Shown here piece by piece: positions 52,730 through 62,282 of a stretch of 64,000 nt of DNA (the stretch's first letter is position 1; the number at the start of each line of letters is the position of its first letter). A model generated the notes under the pieces. That model ran no database searches. It saw only the letters and a program-made list of their open reading frames with translations, and was not told where the DNA came from. Made by a program: the position numbers and the translations under genes. Source of the DNA: Bacteroidota bacterium (GTDB lineage Bacteria; Bacteroidota; Bacteroidia; Cytophagales; Cyclobacteriaceae); contig JAEYWY010000024.1 of NCBI GenBank assembly GCA_023428695.1, forward strand, positions 42,309 through 106,308, read 5' to 3'.

Positions 52730-53728
52730 TTGACCAGTTGGCAAAAAATTTCCGCTGAGCGCACGCCGTTAAGCCCACCAGCCATCGCACCGGTTAATGT
52801 GCCAAACAGGCCCTTGTGGTCTGTGATGATACCGGTTTATAATTCCGGAAAGTATCTTGAAGAGACCCTCGAGAGTGTGTTGCGCCAGGCCCCGCCCTAC
52901 GCACAGATGCAGATTGAGGTTGTTGACGACTGCAGCACCGACATCGACGTCCAGGAACTGGTGCGGCGTGTTGGCGGGGGCCGGATCGGGTACTTCAGGC
53001 AACCGTGCAATGTCGGAAGCCTTCGGAACTTCGAAACCTGTCTTAATCTTTCACGCGGGCACTATATACACCTGTTGCATGCGGATGATATCGTGCACGA
53101 AGGATTCTATGAACGACTTGGAACGTTGTTCGCGACATACCCCGAATTGGGGGCTGCCTTCTGTCGCTATCGTTATATCGACGAGAATGGAAAGGTTCTT
53201 TTTTATCACCATGCTGAGGCTCCTGTAGACTGTGTTCTTGCAAACTGGCTTCAGCGCCTGGCAGAACAGCAACGAATTCATTATGCGTGCATTGCAGTAA
53301 AACGCGAAGTCTACGAACAACTTGGAGGTTTTTGCGGCGTGCACTATGGGGAGGATTGGGAAATGTGGGCGAGAATCGCAACACGTTATTCCTTCGGTTA
53401 TACACCTGAGGTACTTGCATCTTACAGAAGGCACACAAATTCGATTTCAGGGCACGCAGTCAATACCGGAAAGAACATTGACGATCTTGTTTATGTGATG
53501 AACAAGATCAACACATATTTGCCTGAAGAACATCAAAAAGAATCTCTGGCAAAGGCAAGAAAGTTTTATGCATTTTTCGCGGTGCGTACTGCTGACAGAG
53601 TCTGGCTCGAAGCCAGAAATCACAACGCCGCATTAGCCCAGATTAGAAAGGCATGGCAGTTGCACCGTGATATTCCGTTGGCGTATGCGATCGTTAAAGT
53701 ACTTGCAAAAATCGCCTTAAACAGATGA
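52730..53728 (+). CDS. GT2-family glycosyltransferase
   Basis: Length 332 aa, TTG start at 52730 by default; no ATG lies upstream in frame near the conserved start, so the exact N-terminus is uncertain. Cytosolic GT-A fold enzyme: SVMIPVYNSGKYLEETLESV, VVDDCSTD (nucleotide-binding acidic pair), the HADD metal motif in HLLHADDIVHEGF, and GEDWEMWARIA with the catalytic-region acidic residues. Donor and acceptor are unknown. A frameshifted fragment of another GT2 gene follows within 10 bp, so this was probably part of a larger glycan locus. Confidence 0.88.
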   Translation: MTSWQKISAERTPLSPPAIAPVNVPNRPLWSVMIPVYNSGKYLEETLESVLRQAPPYAQMQIEVVDDCSTDIDVQELVRRVGGGRIGYFRQPCNVGSLRNFETCLNLSRGHYIHLLHADDIVHEGFYERLGTLFATYPELGAAFCRYRYIDENGKVLFYHHAEAPVDCVLANWLQRLAEQQRIHYACIAVKREVYEQLGGFCGVHYGEDWEMWARIATRYSFGYTPEVLASYRRHTNSISGHAVNTGKNIDDLVYVMNKINTYLPEEHQKESLAKARKFYAFFAVRTADRVWLEARNHNAALAQIRKAWQLHRDIPLAYAIVKVLAKIALNR

Positions 53729-53737
53729 TAAAACCTG

Positions 53738-53885
53738 GTGATTCGGTTTGTGATTTGCACATATAACGGCGCAGAGACTCTGCCCGAAACGTTTCGCCAT
53801 ACCGCGAAGCAAAGCGTACATTCCCTGGGTATTTATTGTCCTAAACAACGCCTGCACCGATGGTACAGAGGAGGTAACACACTAA
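53738..53885 (+). pseudogene. Frameshifted, truncated GT2 glycosyltransferase remnant
   Basis: From GTG at 53738 one frame reads VICTYNGAETLPETFRHTAK, the start of a GT2 domain. Near 53820 the similarity jumps to a second frame reading PWVFIVLNNACTDGTEEVTH (53823-53882), the next GT2 strand with the TDGT motif, which then ends at TAA 53883-53885. Nothing of the remaining 200 or more residues is found before the convergent cupin gene at 53935. So this is an N-terminal fragment with an indel of one or two bases and a 3' deletion. Both halves are short but match the family in order. Confidence 0.75.
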
Positions 53886-53934
53886 ATCTGCAAAAAGAAG
53901 GAGAGAGGTGCCAAGTCAACTCCGCCAGGAAATA

Positions 53935-54453
53935 TCATCTGCCGTAGTCGTCTTCAAGACGGACGATGTCATCCTCATTGGAAGGCTTCTCCGGATCGGT
54001 ATGCTGCCAGATCTCGGCAATCATTCCCCAGGAATCGCCCATGCCTACTAACCGGTGGCGAAGTCCACGAGGCAATTCGATAACCTTGTTCACCTGGAGC
54101 GCCTCCACCTGACCCTGCACGTCGTTCGAGCTCCGTACGATACCGGCGGTACCCGCGACCAGCTTCCATATTTCAGCGCGGCGATGGTGATATTGCCATG
54201 AGAGTCGTTTGCCCGGCTCAACCATCAGGATTTTCGGGCTAAGCTTGCCGACCATTTGAGACAGAGCCACTTCCATTGTAGGGAAGAAGAAGTGACTAAA
54301 GCGTCGGGCCTGTTCCTCGTCTATCACAAGGAAACCACCCCATGGGCGATCAAAGTCCTTGTCGACAATAGTGAACCCGTTTTTTATCATGAAGTCCTCA
54401 ACCAGAGAAAACACTTCTTTCCGTGAGGAGGCGTTTGAAAGGTCTAACATCAT
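53935..54453 (-). CDS. Stand-alone PMI-like cupin (mannose-6-phosphate isomerase type II domain)
   Basis: Length 172 aa. The C-terminal 110 residues match the cupin domain of type II phosphomannose isomerases/ManC: RPWGGFLVI, then PGKRLSWQYHHRRAEIW with the cupin His and Glu ligands, KLVAGTAGI, and ELPRGLRHRL with the second-motif His. There is no nucleotidyltransferase domain. The N-terminal 55 residues are unassigned. Last gene of the leftward mannan operon, 42 bp after the epimerase. GH130 would make mannose-1-phosphate, so a role in mannose-phosphate metabolism is attractive but unproven; binding or sensing is also possible. Confidence 0.75.
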   Translation of the reverse strand: MMLDLSNASSRKEVFSLVEDFMIKNGFTIVDKDFDRPWGGFLVIDEEQARRFSHFFFPTMEVALSQMVGKLSPKILMVEPGKRLSWQYHHRRAEIWKLVAGTAGIVRSSNDVQGQVEALQVNKVIELPRGLRHRLVGMGDSWGMIAEIWQHTDPEKPSNEDDIVRLEDDYGR

Positions 54454-54495
54454 TTTTATTGGTATGGCTTATTTCGCAAGATATGATTTACTTCC

Positions 54496-55698
54496 TTATG
54501 CTGGTATCCGTTTTAATAATTCCAGTAGAGCGCGGCTATTGTGATACGGGCATTTCCAGGGACCTGCTTTGTCTTCATCAAAACAAACGTTGCCGGAACG
54601 GTCTACCCGCCAGTACCACTCACCATTTAGGCGATCAATCATGTTCGTGTTGATAAAACTCCAGACTTTTCTCATCGAAGTCAGGTACACTTCCCTGCCG
54701 GTCAACTGATAAGCATGCATGAATCCGACCAGCGCCTCTGCCTGGGGCCACCAGTGAAGATCGGGATCATTGTTTTCGTTCATCACGGCTCCATTTTTAT
54801 TGAGCCCCTCCTTCCTGACTGCATCAACCATGGCCAGTGAAACCTCCCGCACGCGGTCTGTCAAATCATCATCCTCCACCACCTCAGCAGCTTCGTACAG
54901 TAGCCAACTTCCTTCGATGTCGTGACCATAAGAAATAATATCGGCGCGAAGATTCCATTGCTCATCGAAGAATAAACCAAAGTGGTCGTTTCTGATTATT
55001 CGATCGAGAAACACTTCGACGAGGTTTACGATCTTTTTCTTTAACTCCCCATCGGGCCAGCACCGGTAAAGATTGGTGTATGCTTCGAGAACATGCAGAT
55101 GAGTATTCATGGTTTTCTTTTCATTCGCATCTTTTTCGCTCAGCCGGAGGTCATCAAGAAGTATCCATGATTCATCGAATGCCTCAAGGTATCCGTTGTA
55201 CGTGGTATCGAAACTATATTGTTCAATTAGTCTGAACAAAGACACTGCAAGGTCACGCGCTGCGGGATTGTTTGTCAGCATATAGTATTCGGAAAGCGCG
55301 TAGACGGCAAAAGCCTGAGCATAGATCTGCTTCTTCGTGTTCACGGGCTTACCTTCGGCATTCACCATCCAGTAAACACCACCATGTGTGGGATCTACGA
55401 AGTAACGTACGAGGTACGCGTAGGCACGATCGGCGAAAGGACGGTACTCAACAGAGAGCACTCGTGCCGCATGGGAAAATGTCCAAAGGATACGTGTATT
55501 CAGAATGACGCCCTTGTCTGCGTTGTCATCAAGGTTGTCAAATCCGTCGCGCCGGCCGAAAAAACCACCACGCACTTCATCCACCATACGCGTTGTCCAG
55601 TAACGAAGAATATTGTCGCGTAATTCTGCCGAGAATTCCTTCCGGAGTTCCTGAAGGGAGTCTTTCACATTTGTTCGATTAAGATATGTCGTGCTCAC
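54496..55698 (-). CDS. AGE-family cellobiose/mannobiose 2-epimerase
   Basis: Length 400 aa, (alpha/alpha)6 barrel. Epimerase motifs: YGHDIEGSWLLYEA, NDHFGLFFDEQWN, HWWPQAEALVGFMHAY and WKCPYHNSRALLELL, with the catalytic His residues of cellobiose 2-epimerases. It would convert beta-1,4-mannobiose to 4-O-beta-mannosyl-glucose, the substrate of the adjacent GH130 enzyme, a pathway established in Bacteroides and Ruminococcus. GTG start at 55698 overlaps the GH130 gene by 20 bp; a GTG ten codons later (V in NVKDSL) is an alternative. No signal peptide, so cytosolic. Confidence 0.92.
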   Translation of the reverse strand: MSTTYLNRTNVKDSLQELRKEFSAELRDNILRYWTTRMVDEVRGGFFGRRDGFDNLDDNADKGVILNTRILWTFSHAARVLSVEYRPFADRAYAYLVRYFVDPTHGGVYWMVNAEGKPVNTKKQIYAQAFAVYALSEYYMLTNNPAARDLAVSLFRLIEQYSFDTTYNGYLEAFDESWILLDDLRLSEKDANEKKTMNTHLHVLEAYTNLYRCWPDGELKKKIVNLVEVFLDRIIRNDHFGLFFDEQWNLRADIISYGHDIEGSWLLYEAAEVVEDDDLTDRVREVSLAMVDAVRKEGLNKNGAVMNENNDPDLHWWPQAEALVGFMHAYQLTGREVYLTSMRKVWSFINTNMIDRLNGEWYWRVDRSGNVCFDEDKAGPWKCPYHNSRALLELLKRIPA

Positions 55699-56881
55699 TC
55701 ATCCACGCAAGATTGCGGCGAATCAACTCCGAGCGTTGTTTCACACTTTCCGCGGAGCGATAGCCGTCTTCAGGTGTGTTTATACAATAGTCAACAAGCC
55801 TGTCAACGGTAGATGTCGCCACGTGCATGCGCGTATCTGACGAACCATAGTAAATAAACACCGTTCCATCCGGGCGTGCAACCCAGCCGTTGGTAAAAAC
55901 AACGTTTGATACGTCGCCCACACGTTCGTCGCCCTCAGGCGCAATGAAGTGTCCGCCGGGCCGGTAGGTTACTTTCGAAGGATCCTTAAGATCAGTCATG
56001 AACATATAAAGCACATAACGAAGTCCGGCTGCCGTATTGCGAACGCCGTGCGCCAGATGTAGCCATCCTTTTTCGGTTTTTATGGGTGCGGGGCCCTGAC
56101 CATTCTTCACCTCCTTGATGGTGTGATACAACTTTGGTTCAATGATCTTCTCTTCCGGTACGACAGCCCTTTCCATGTTGTCGACAAGGCCCCAGCCGAT
56201 GCCTCCACCTTTACCCGCGTCGATAAAGCCATCCTGTGGACGCGTGTACAAGGCATATTTCCCGTTGATGAATTCGGGGTGAAGCACCACGTTGCGCTGC
56301 TGCCCTCCATGAGAGACGAGATCAGGAAGTCGTTCCCATTTTACAAGATCCTTTGTGCGTGCGATACCACACATGGCCGTAGCGGCAGACTGATCAAATT
56401 CCGGAGCGCCCAGATCACGACGTTCAGTACAAAAGAGACCATATATCCAGCCGTCCTCATGCTGTACGAGACGCATATCGTACACGTTGGTATCCGGGAG
56501 GTCGGTCTCGGGAAGCTGAATAGGATACTCCCAAAACCTGAAATTATCGACACCATTTGCACTTTCGGCTATCGCAAAAAATGACTTGCGATCAACGCCC
56601 TCTACCCGTACGACGAGAACAACTTTGTCCCGCCAAAGCATAGCCCCTGAGTTGAACGTAGCATTAACCCCGATTCTTTCCATCAGGTGCGGATTACGTA
56701 CGGGGTCAAGATCATACCTCCAGAATACTGGTGTATGTGCTGCGGTTAGTACCGGATGTGCGTATCGTTCATAAATTCCATTACCGTCTTTTTGAACCTC
56801 GTTACGGCGCGTGACAAGTTTCTCATGCCGTTCGAAGAGCGCCCGGACTCTGTCCAGATGATCCTTGCTGACTTTACTCAT
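55679..56881 (-). CDS. GH130 4-O-beta-D-mannosyl-D-glucose phosphorylase
   Basis: Length 400 aa, five-bladed propeller phosphorylase. GH130 subfamily 1 features: N-terminal YERYAHPVLTAAHTPVFWRY, NATFNSGAMLWRDKVVLVVR, the general-acid region NVYDMRLVQHEDG, and GKYALYTRPQDGF. It cleaves mannosyl-glucose with phosphate to mannose-1-phosphate and glucose, saving an ATP. Cytosolic, ATG at 56881, 6 bp after the symporter gene; the epimerase start lies inside its 3' end. The pairing with the epimerase and GH26 makes the substrate call strong. Confidence 0.93.
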   Translation of the reverse strand: MSKVSKDHLDRVRALFERHEKLVTRRNEVQKDGNGIYERYAHPVLTAAHTPVFWRYDLDPVRNPHLMERIGVNATFNSGAMLWRDKVVLVVRVEGVDRKSFFAIAESANGVDNFRFWEYPIQLPETDLPDTNVYDMRLVQHEDGWIYGLFCTERRDLGAPEFDQSAATAMCGIARTKDLVKWERLPDLVSHGGQQRNVVLHPEFINGKYALYTRPQDGFIDAGKGGGIGWGLVDNMERAVVPEEKIIEPKLYHTIKEVKNGQGPAPIKTEKGWLHLAHGVRNTAAGLRYVLYMFMTDLKDPSKVTYRPGGHFIAPEGDERVGDVSNVVFTNGWVARPDGTVFIYYGSSDTRMHVATSTVDRLVDYCINTPEDGYRSAESVKQRSELIRRNLAWMSEHDIS

Positions 56882-56887
56882 GTTGAT

Positions 56888-58792
56888 TTAGTTTATGGGA
56901 GAAACAACTTCTTTCACTTCGTCACCGGAACCGGTGGACGAACCTGCTTGATCCGTTGACGGTTCACGTTCGAGCCTGTCGTACCAGTTTTTCTTGAGAA
57001 TCAGTGTTGTGATCAGAAGAATTGCTATGCTTGTCAACAGGGAAAGCTCTTCTCGGATGATGATATAGATCGGTGTAACCGTCAGACACGTCTGCCATAC
57101 AATACCAACCGCGACGTTGAACATATCCCGTTTGAAATTCTTGTTTGGCTGGAAAGCCGGGTCTTCAGCGACGACCATGTCGTGAACGGGCTTCCAGAAA
57201 CCCCAGGGCCGTACTTTCCTATAGAAATTCCTGAGCACCTCTGCATCGGCCGGAGGAGCAGCATACGTACCCGCAAAACAACCGATGATCGAAACTGCGA
57301 ACGTCAACGGAAAGTAGTATAAGGGGAGCACACCTTCGAACAGGAAGGGAAACACCATCGACGCCAGTATACCCGCAGCCATTCCCCAAAAGTATCCATG
57401 ACCATTGAAACGCCACCAGTGCCATTTGAGAACATTTGCCGCGATGTAGCCACCGTACAAGGCCGAAACGATCCATTGAATCACTTCGTTGATCGTCATA
57501 ACGTAAAGCCCGATGAGTGTACTGATAACAACGACCGCCAGCGAGATGATATAGCTGTAGTTGATGAGTTGTTTTCGCTCAGCATTTGGGTTGATGTACT
57601 TAAGATAGATGTCGTTAATGAGATAAGCCGGTGCCGCGTTTACAGTAGATGCAAACGTGGAAATAAAGGCAGCGAGTAATCCGGCAAGAAAAAGTCCCAT
57701 CAATCCGGTCGGGACAAATTCGTTGATCGCCAGCGGAAGCACGCGTTCGAAGTCGACGTTGTCACCCATAGCAAGAAATTCCGACCGCAGAAAGACCAGC
57801 GCAAGCACTGTAAATCCGGTAATCATGAAGTATCGCGGAAAGAGCAGCACAACAGAAACAAAGCCACTCATTTTTGCAGCTTCCGCCGGACTCTTTGTCG
57901 CTAACACTTTTTGCATATCATAGTTGGGCGCAGGCCCCGCCATACTTGCAAAGATCCCCTTGAACAGCATCATCATGAAGAAGACACCAAACAATGAAAA
58001 TCCATCGGAGGTAATCTTATTATTCACTGATGGCATGATATCGCTCCAGTCAAGTCCGAGCTCCCATCCGAAAAACAAATTATTCCATCCTTCCGGTACG
58101 AGCGTCGAAAGCGTGGAAACGTCGACGCGATTCATCGCAATTCCTCCGATGATCAGACATGACACGGTCATGATAGTAAACTGCAACACATCAGTCCAGA
58201 CAATAGACATCATTCCGCCGAGTATAACATAAAGTGTTGCCACTGACGTAAGAACGATTCCATAAAAATGCGCCACATGCTCCGGCGCGAGATCAAATGG
58301 CATGTACGGAGAAACCAGACTCCATGGTACAAATGCTTCGATGAATTTCCCAATGCCTATGAACCCGTAACTAAGAAATCCGAGCGCGCTGAGAATGGCA
58401 AAGGCCACGACAATAATATGGGACATACTGGAACCTGTGCCGCTGCCAAAACGGAAGCCAATCCATTCCGCACCTGTAAGCACGTTCGACTTGCGCAACC
58501 ACGCCGACAGATAGACCATTAGAAAAATCTGATTGAACACCGGCCACAGCCACGGTACCCATACGCTTTTTAGTCCGTAAACAAACATAAGCGTCACCAT
58601 CCACATCGTTCCGGAAATATCGAACATCCCTGATGCGTTTGACAAACCGAGCATGTACCACGGCAGTGTATTGCTCCCCAGGAAGTAACTCTTGATATTC
58701 TGAGACGCGCGTTTCTTCAGCACAAATCCTATCACAACCGTCGCAAGCAGGTAGCCGACGATAATGGAGATATCGAGCACAGACATTTTCAT
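56888..58792 (-). CDS. SSS-family sodium:solute symporter (probable mannobiose transporter)
   Basis: Inner-membrane transporter of 634 aa with about 14 helices. SLC5-type features: helix 1 VLDISIIVGYLLATVVIGF, SNASGMFDISGTMW, and SFASTVNAAPAYLINDIYL (from AAFISTFASTVNAAPAYL) in the Na+-site helix. It is about 100 residues longer than the common 500-530 core, with a loop (VRPWGFWKPVHDMVV) and two added C-terminal helices. Substrate is inferred from position between GH26 and GH130. ATG at 58792 overlaps the GH26 stop (ATGA), so the two are translationally coupled. Confidence 0.9.
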   Translation of the reverse strand: MKMSVLDISIIVGYLLATVVIGFVLKKRASQNIKSYFLGSNTLPWYMLGLSNASGMFDISGTMWMVTLMFVYGLKSVWVPWLWPVFNQIFLMVYLSAWLRKSNVLTGAEWIGFRFGSGTGSSMSHIIVVAFAILSALGFLSYGFIGIGKFIEAFVPWSLVSPYMPFDLAPEHVAHFYGIVLTSVATLYVILGGMMSIVWTDVLQFTIMTVSCLIIGGIAMNRVDVSTLSTLVPEGWNNLFFGWELGLDWSDIMPSVNNKITSDGFSLFGVFFMMMLFKGIFASMAGPAPNYDMQKVLATKSPAEAAKMSGFVSVVLLFPRYFMITGFTVLALVFLRSEFLAMGDNVDFERVLPLAINEFVPTGLMGLFLAGLLAAFISTFASTVNAAPAYLINDIYLKYINPNAERKQLINYSYIISLAVVVISTLIGLYVMTINEVIQWIVSALYGGYIAANVLKWHWWRFNGHGYFWGMAAGILASMVFPFLFEGVLPLYYFPLTFAVSIIGCFAGTYAAPPADAEVLRNFYRKVRPWGFWKPVHDMVVAEDPAFQPNKNFKRDMFNVAVGIVWQTCLTVTPIYIIIREELSLLTSIAILLITTLILKKNWYDRLEREPSTDQAGSSTGSGDEVKEVVSPIN

Positions 58793-59958
58793 TCTTTCAC
58801 CAGGGTTTTATTGCTCTTGTACATATTCTGCAGATCCGATTCGAAAAACGTATTCTTATCGTTAAAGAAAGCAATAAAGTCTGCTTCCGCAGGATGTCCT
58901 TTATACGGAGCATAGTGATGCTCCCTTCGGTCATTACGCCATACCATCAGATACGCAATGCGTATTGACGGATCTGACTTCACCGGCTCCAGAATAATTG
59001 TCGTAAACCATTTGGAATCGGTTACGGATTCGAGACCCGTCTCGGTTACAGCGGCTACTTTGTTTTTTTCTGTTGCAATTGCTGTGATGCCTTTCAAACC
59101 GTTGATAAAATCCTTGCGTCGTATCTCCTTGCCCTGTTTGTTGTGTTTCGAACCAATGTCCCAATAGTTGTCATAACCAATAACATCCACGTAGTCATCA
59201 CCGGGATACGCGTAGAGGTAAGACGTTTTAAAATTATTTATATCTATCCGGCTTCGGTCAGGCGAGAATGCATAGATGAGATGATGTAACCCTTTTTCGT
59301 CGCGGAGAAATTCTACCGTGTACTTCCATAGTTTGATGTAATCCTCTTCGCTTGCATGGCCTTTGCCCCACCAGAACCAATCGCCGTTGTGCTCATGCCA
59401 GGGACGAAAGATTATCGGCACATAGGTATCGCCCGATTTGCACTTACCGAGAAACCCGGCGAGATGTTCCAGATGTTCCCTGAATTTTGCGTGCGCTTTT
59501 CCACCGGGAAGGCTCTCCTTAACAGCGTCACCCTTTGACCAGGAACTCTCGCCGGTCAACGGATTGTCTACGTGCCATGAAATCGTATTGATGCCACCGC
59601 GTTCATAGGTCTGCCGGATCCAGTCCAGCATTTTATCAAACGGGACATTGTCGATGTTATTGGGTTGCCCGATCTTTCCGAGATCCCAGCCATGCACCGC
59701 GGGATACGCACCCGTGACGTCTTTCACGTCAGAACGGTTCGCATCGCCTTTCCAACCTACCCCATATGCGTCAGTATCCTGGTGACCGAACATAAATCCG
59801 TGTGGCGTGATTCTGTGGAGATTTTCGTACAGGGCTCTCGTTTCCGCCGTCGCATTCTTGTCAACCAGACGCTGTGCGGTCAGCGATGCTGAAAAGAGCA
59901 CACCGAACATGGCGAGGACGTAAATCCTGCGGAGAAGTATCCAGGCAGAAATGTGCAT
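58789..59958 (-). CDS. GH26 beta-mannanase/mannobiohydrolase
   Basis: Length 389 aa. Signal peptide (LAMFGVLFSASLTA) with Gln at +1 and no lipobox, so probably a free periplasmic enzyme rather than a surface lipoprotein. GH26 catalytic residues: acid/base Glu189 in RPWHEHNGDWFWWG and nucleophile Glu306 in AVTETGLE; also ISWHVDNP and DVIGYDNYWD. It should hydrolyse beta-1,4-mannan or mannooligosaccharides, likely giving mannobiose. First gene of the tightly packed set GH26-SSS-GH130-epimerase-cupin. ATG at 59958. Confidence 0.93.
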   Translation of the reverse strand: MHISAWILLRRIYVLAMFGVLFSASLTAQRLVDKNATAETRALYENLHRITPHGFMFGHQDTDAYGVGWKGDANRSDVKDVTGAYPAVHGWDLGKIGQPNNIDNVPFDKMLDWIRQTYERGGINTISWHVDNPLTGESSWSKGDAVKESLPGGKAHAKFREHLEHLAGFLGKCKSGDTYVPIIFRPWHEHNGDWFWWGKGHASEEDYIKLWKYTVEFLRDEKGLHHLIYAFSPDRSRIDINNFKTSYLYAYPGDDYVDVIGYDNYWDIGSKHNKQGKEIRRKDFINGLKGITAIATEKNKVAAVTETGLESVTDSKWFTTIILEPVKSDPSIRIAYLMVWRNDRREHHYAPYKGHPAEADFIAFFNDKNTFFESDLQNMYKSNKTLVKE

Positions 59959-60119
59959 ATTATTTCGTTTTGGTTTTGATCTTGTTTAACATACCCGCTG
60001 ATTGCAGCAGACGTGATTATCCGGCGCGGCGCAAAATGCTACGAACAATCTAACCGTCGCAATATCTCCCGGTTACGGATTCTTTTTACAGAAATACGGA
60101 CCCGAATTCAAGCAAAACG

Positions 60120-62042
60120 CTACCGTTGCGTCGTCCACTTCCAGTCGTCAGTCTTGAACGATGATGCCGGTAGCCCCTCCTTGTTGTAAAGATTTGCATC
60201 GTCAGGATTGTCAGACCAGGCGTAGCGCACCGCCGCCGGTTCGGGTACGGACTCGTGGAACACGACAACCTCATTTCCCTGCACGAACGCCTTTGCCCAA
60301 TAGAACTTTCCATCACGTCCGGCAATGGTAAACCCACTAAGGTAGCCGTACCTGTTTCCTTTCGCCACCAGCCCGGAACCAACGTGATCGAAAGACAGGA
60401 CAGCGCGGCCGTTGCTAACCTTCATTGATTTGTACAGCGGGCCTGAATAGACTACATCTTTGCCGTATTCTGTTGCAAGAGCGTTAAGCGCGAGACGAAC
60501 GCCCACATCCTTTTTGTTTCTCGGGTGAATGTCATCAGCTGCACCAATATCCAGCAGTACAGCCTGGCCCGTCTTGGGTACCGATAGCGTCAAGCGCTGC
60601 GCTTCCCGTAACTCGGCCCAGCCACTTTCCGTCGGTTCCTCCGCGGGCTTCATAAAATTTGCAAGTTGTGCCCAGAAGAATGGAAACTCATAGCCCCACT
60701 TTTCACGCCAGTTCCGGATCAACATCGGGAACAGCGTTTGATATCGGTGCGATTCGCCAGCGTTTGATTCACCCTGATACCAGATGACGCCCCTGATCGG
60801 ATAGGAAATCATTGGAGCAATCATCGCATTATACAAATGCGATGGGTAGGCATTAGGTCCGCCGTTTTGAATATTAAAGTCAGAAGTGAGCACTGAAGAT
60901 TTCCACTCCCATTCGCCCGCGAGCGAAATTCGTCTTCCGCTTGTTTCGAGATAAAGTTGCTCAGGCTTGCCGTAGAGTCCGCCGCCGCCCTGGTTATCCA
61001 CGACCTTGACAACGATGTGATTTTCGCCCGGCTTTAAGAGTCCGGCTTTCACAACGTATGACCGATCCTTGTTGTAAGCATCCATCGAGCCAACCTGAAC
61101 ACCATTGACGTAAGTGAAGTCAATGTCGTCTATAGGTCCCAGACTGAGCGTCGCTTCGCCAGCGGCGTCAGCACCCAGCGTGACGGTCCTACGAAACCAG
61201 ACAATGCCATCGGTGTTTCCGATTTCTGTATGCGACCACTCTTGCGGAAGATTGATCCTTTTCCAGCCGGTGACGCCTGATGCCGGATCAAACCAACGTT
61301 CCTTTAATCCGCGGTCTGACTTCATTGCTTCTGCATATCGCGCGAGATTTTTCTCATTTTTGGCCGCATCTTTTTCAAGCGACTCGAGTTTCAGATTTTT
61401 GAATTCAGGTTCGCGGCTCATTACATCCCAGCTGATCCAGGGTTCGACTCGCGTTCCGCCCCAGGATGAGTTGATCAATCCTATTGGTACATTGAGATCA
61501 AGGTGCAGCTTCTTGCCAAAGTAATAGGCCACTGCCGAAAAATAACGGCTGGTCTGGGGGCCGCACACCTGCCACTCACCTGACTTAAGATCGTCTTTGA
61601 CCTTAAAGCTCATGTCCTTTTGAACCGTGAACAGTCTTATGTTCGGGAAATCCGATGCCGCGATTTCGTTTTGAGCGTCTTGCGTAAGCTCAAGAGGCCA
61701 TTCCATGTTGGACTGCCCGGAACCAAGCCAGACATCGCCGATAAGGATATTGCGAAGCACAATGGTGTTCTTTCCCTTTATTGTCATGTCATAGGGGCCA
61801 CCGTGTTCCATTGCCTTGAGCGAAACTCGCCATGCACCTTTCCTGGACGCTTTGGTTTCCACTTGTTGACCGTTGAAAGCCACGCGGACCGTTTCGCCCG
61901 GACTTGCCCAGCCCCAGATCGATAGCGGCTGCTGCCGTTGCAGCACCATGTTATCGCCTATGATTCTGGGTAATTTCACCTCTGCCAGTACGACAAGGGA
62001 GGCAAAACAAAGTAGTGTGGTCAGTAAAACGCGGATTTGCAT
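60120..62042 (-). CDS. Sialate O-acetylesterase-family esterase
   Basis: Length 640 aa. Signal peptide (VLLTTLLCFASLVVLA) followed by Glu, the one exported protein here without Gln at +1. SGNH esterase features: nucleophile block GSGQSNMEWPL, GVIWYQGESNAG, and DIHPRNKKDVG with the catalytic Asp-x-x-His. A beta-sandwich insertion (about 275-385) interrupts the esterase fold, as in SIAE-family enzymes of plant-glycan loci. It probably removes acetyl groups from acetylated mannan; named sialate activity is less likely here. Lies 161 bp upstream of GH26, same strand, perhaps with its own promoter. Confidence 0.88.
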   Translation of the reverse strand: MQIRVLLTTLLCFASLVVLAEVKLPRIIGDNMVLQRQQPLSIWGWASPGETVRVAFNGQQVETKASRKGAWRVSLKAMEHGGPYDMTIKGKNTIVLRNILIGDVWLGSGQSNMEWPLELTQDAQNEIAASDFPNIRLFTVQKDMSFKVKDDLKSGEWQVCGPQTSRYFSAVAYYFGKKLHLDLNVPIGLINSSWGGTRVEPWISWDVMSREPEFKNLKLESLEKDAAKNEKNLARYAEAMKSDRGLKERWFDPASGVTGWKRINLPQEWSHTEIGNTDGIVWFRRTVTLGADAAGEATLSLGPIDDIDFTYVNGVQVGSMDAYNKDRSYVVKAGLLKPGENHIVVKVVDNQGGGGLYGKPEQLYLETSGRRISLAGEWEWKSSVLTSDFNIQNGGPNAYPSHLYNAMIAPMISYPIRGVIWYQGESNAGESHRYQTLFPMLIRNWREKWGYEFPFFWAQLANFMKPAEEPTESGWAELREAQRLTLSVPKTGQAVLLDIGAADDIHPRNKKDVGVRLALNALATEYGKDVVYSGPLYKSMKVSNGRAVLSFDHVGSGLVAKGNRYGYLSGFTIAGRDGKFYWAKAFVQGNEVVVFHESVPEPAAVRYAWSDNPDDANLYNKEGLPASSFKTDDWKWTTQR

Positions 62043-62282
62043 ATCAAGTCTTTAGAAATGTGCCTGAAAATAGCACTATGACTGAGAAATGAAAATAACA
62101 TTGATGCGTTGGGGACGTGATTTAGAATATTTTGAATGCACGCCGCCGGGAAAGGAAAATTATTCGGCGATCTGACGCAGGTACTCGGAAACACCCTGAT
62201 GTACTGGTACCTGCCCTGTTACAGGACATTTTTACGTGTCGAAATAAAAGCGTAATTTCAATAGCTCCCAATCCTTTACACG

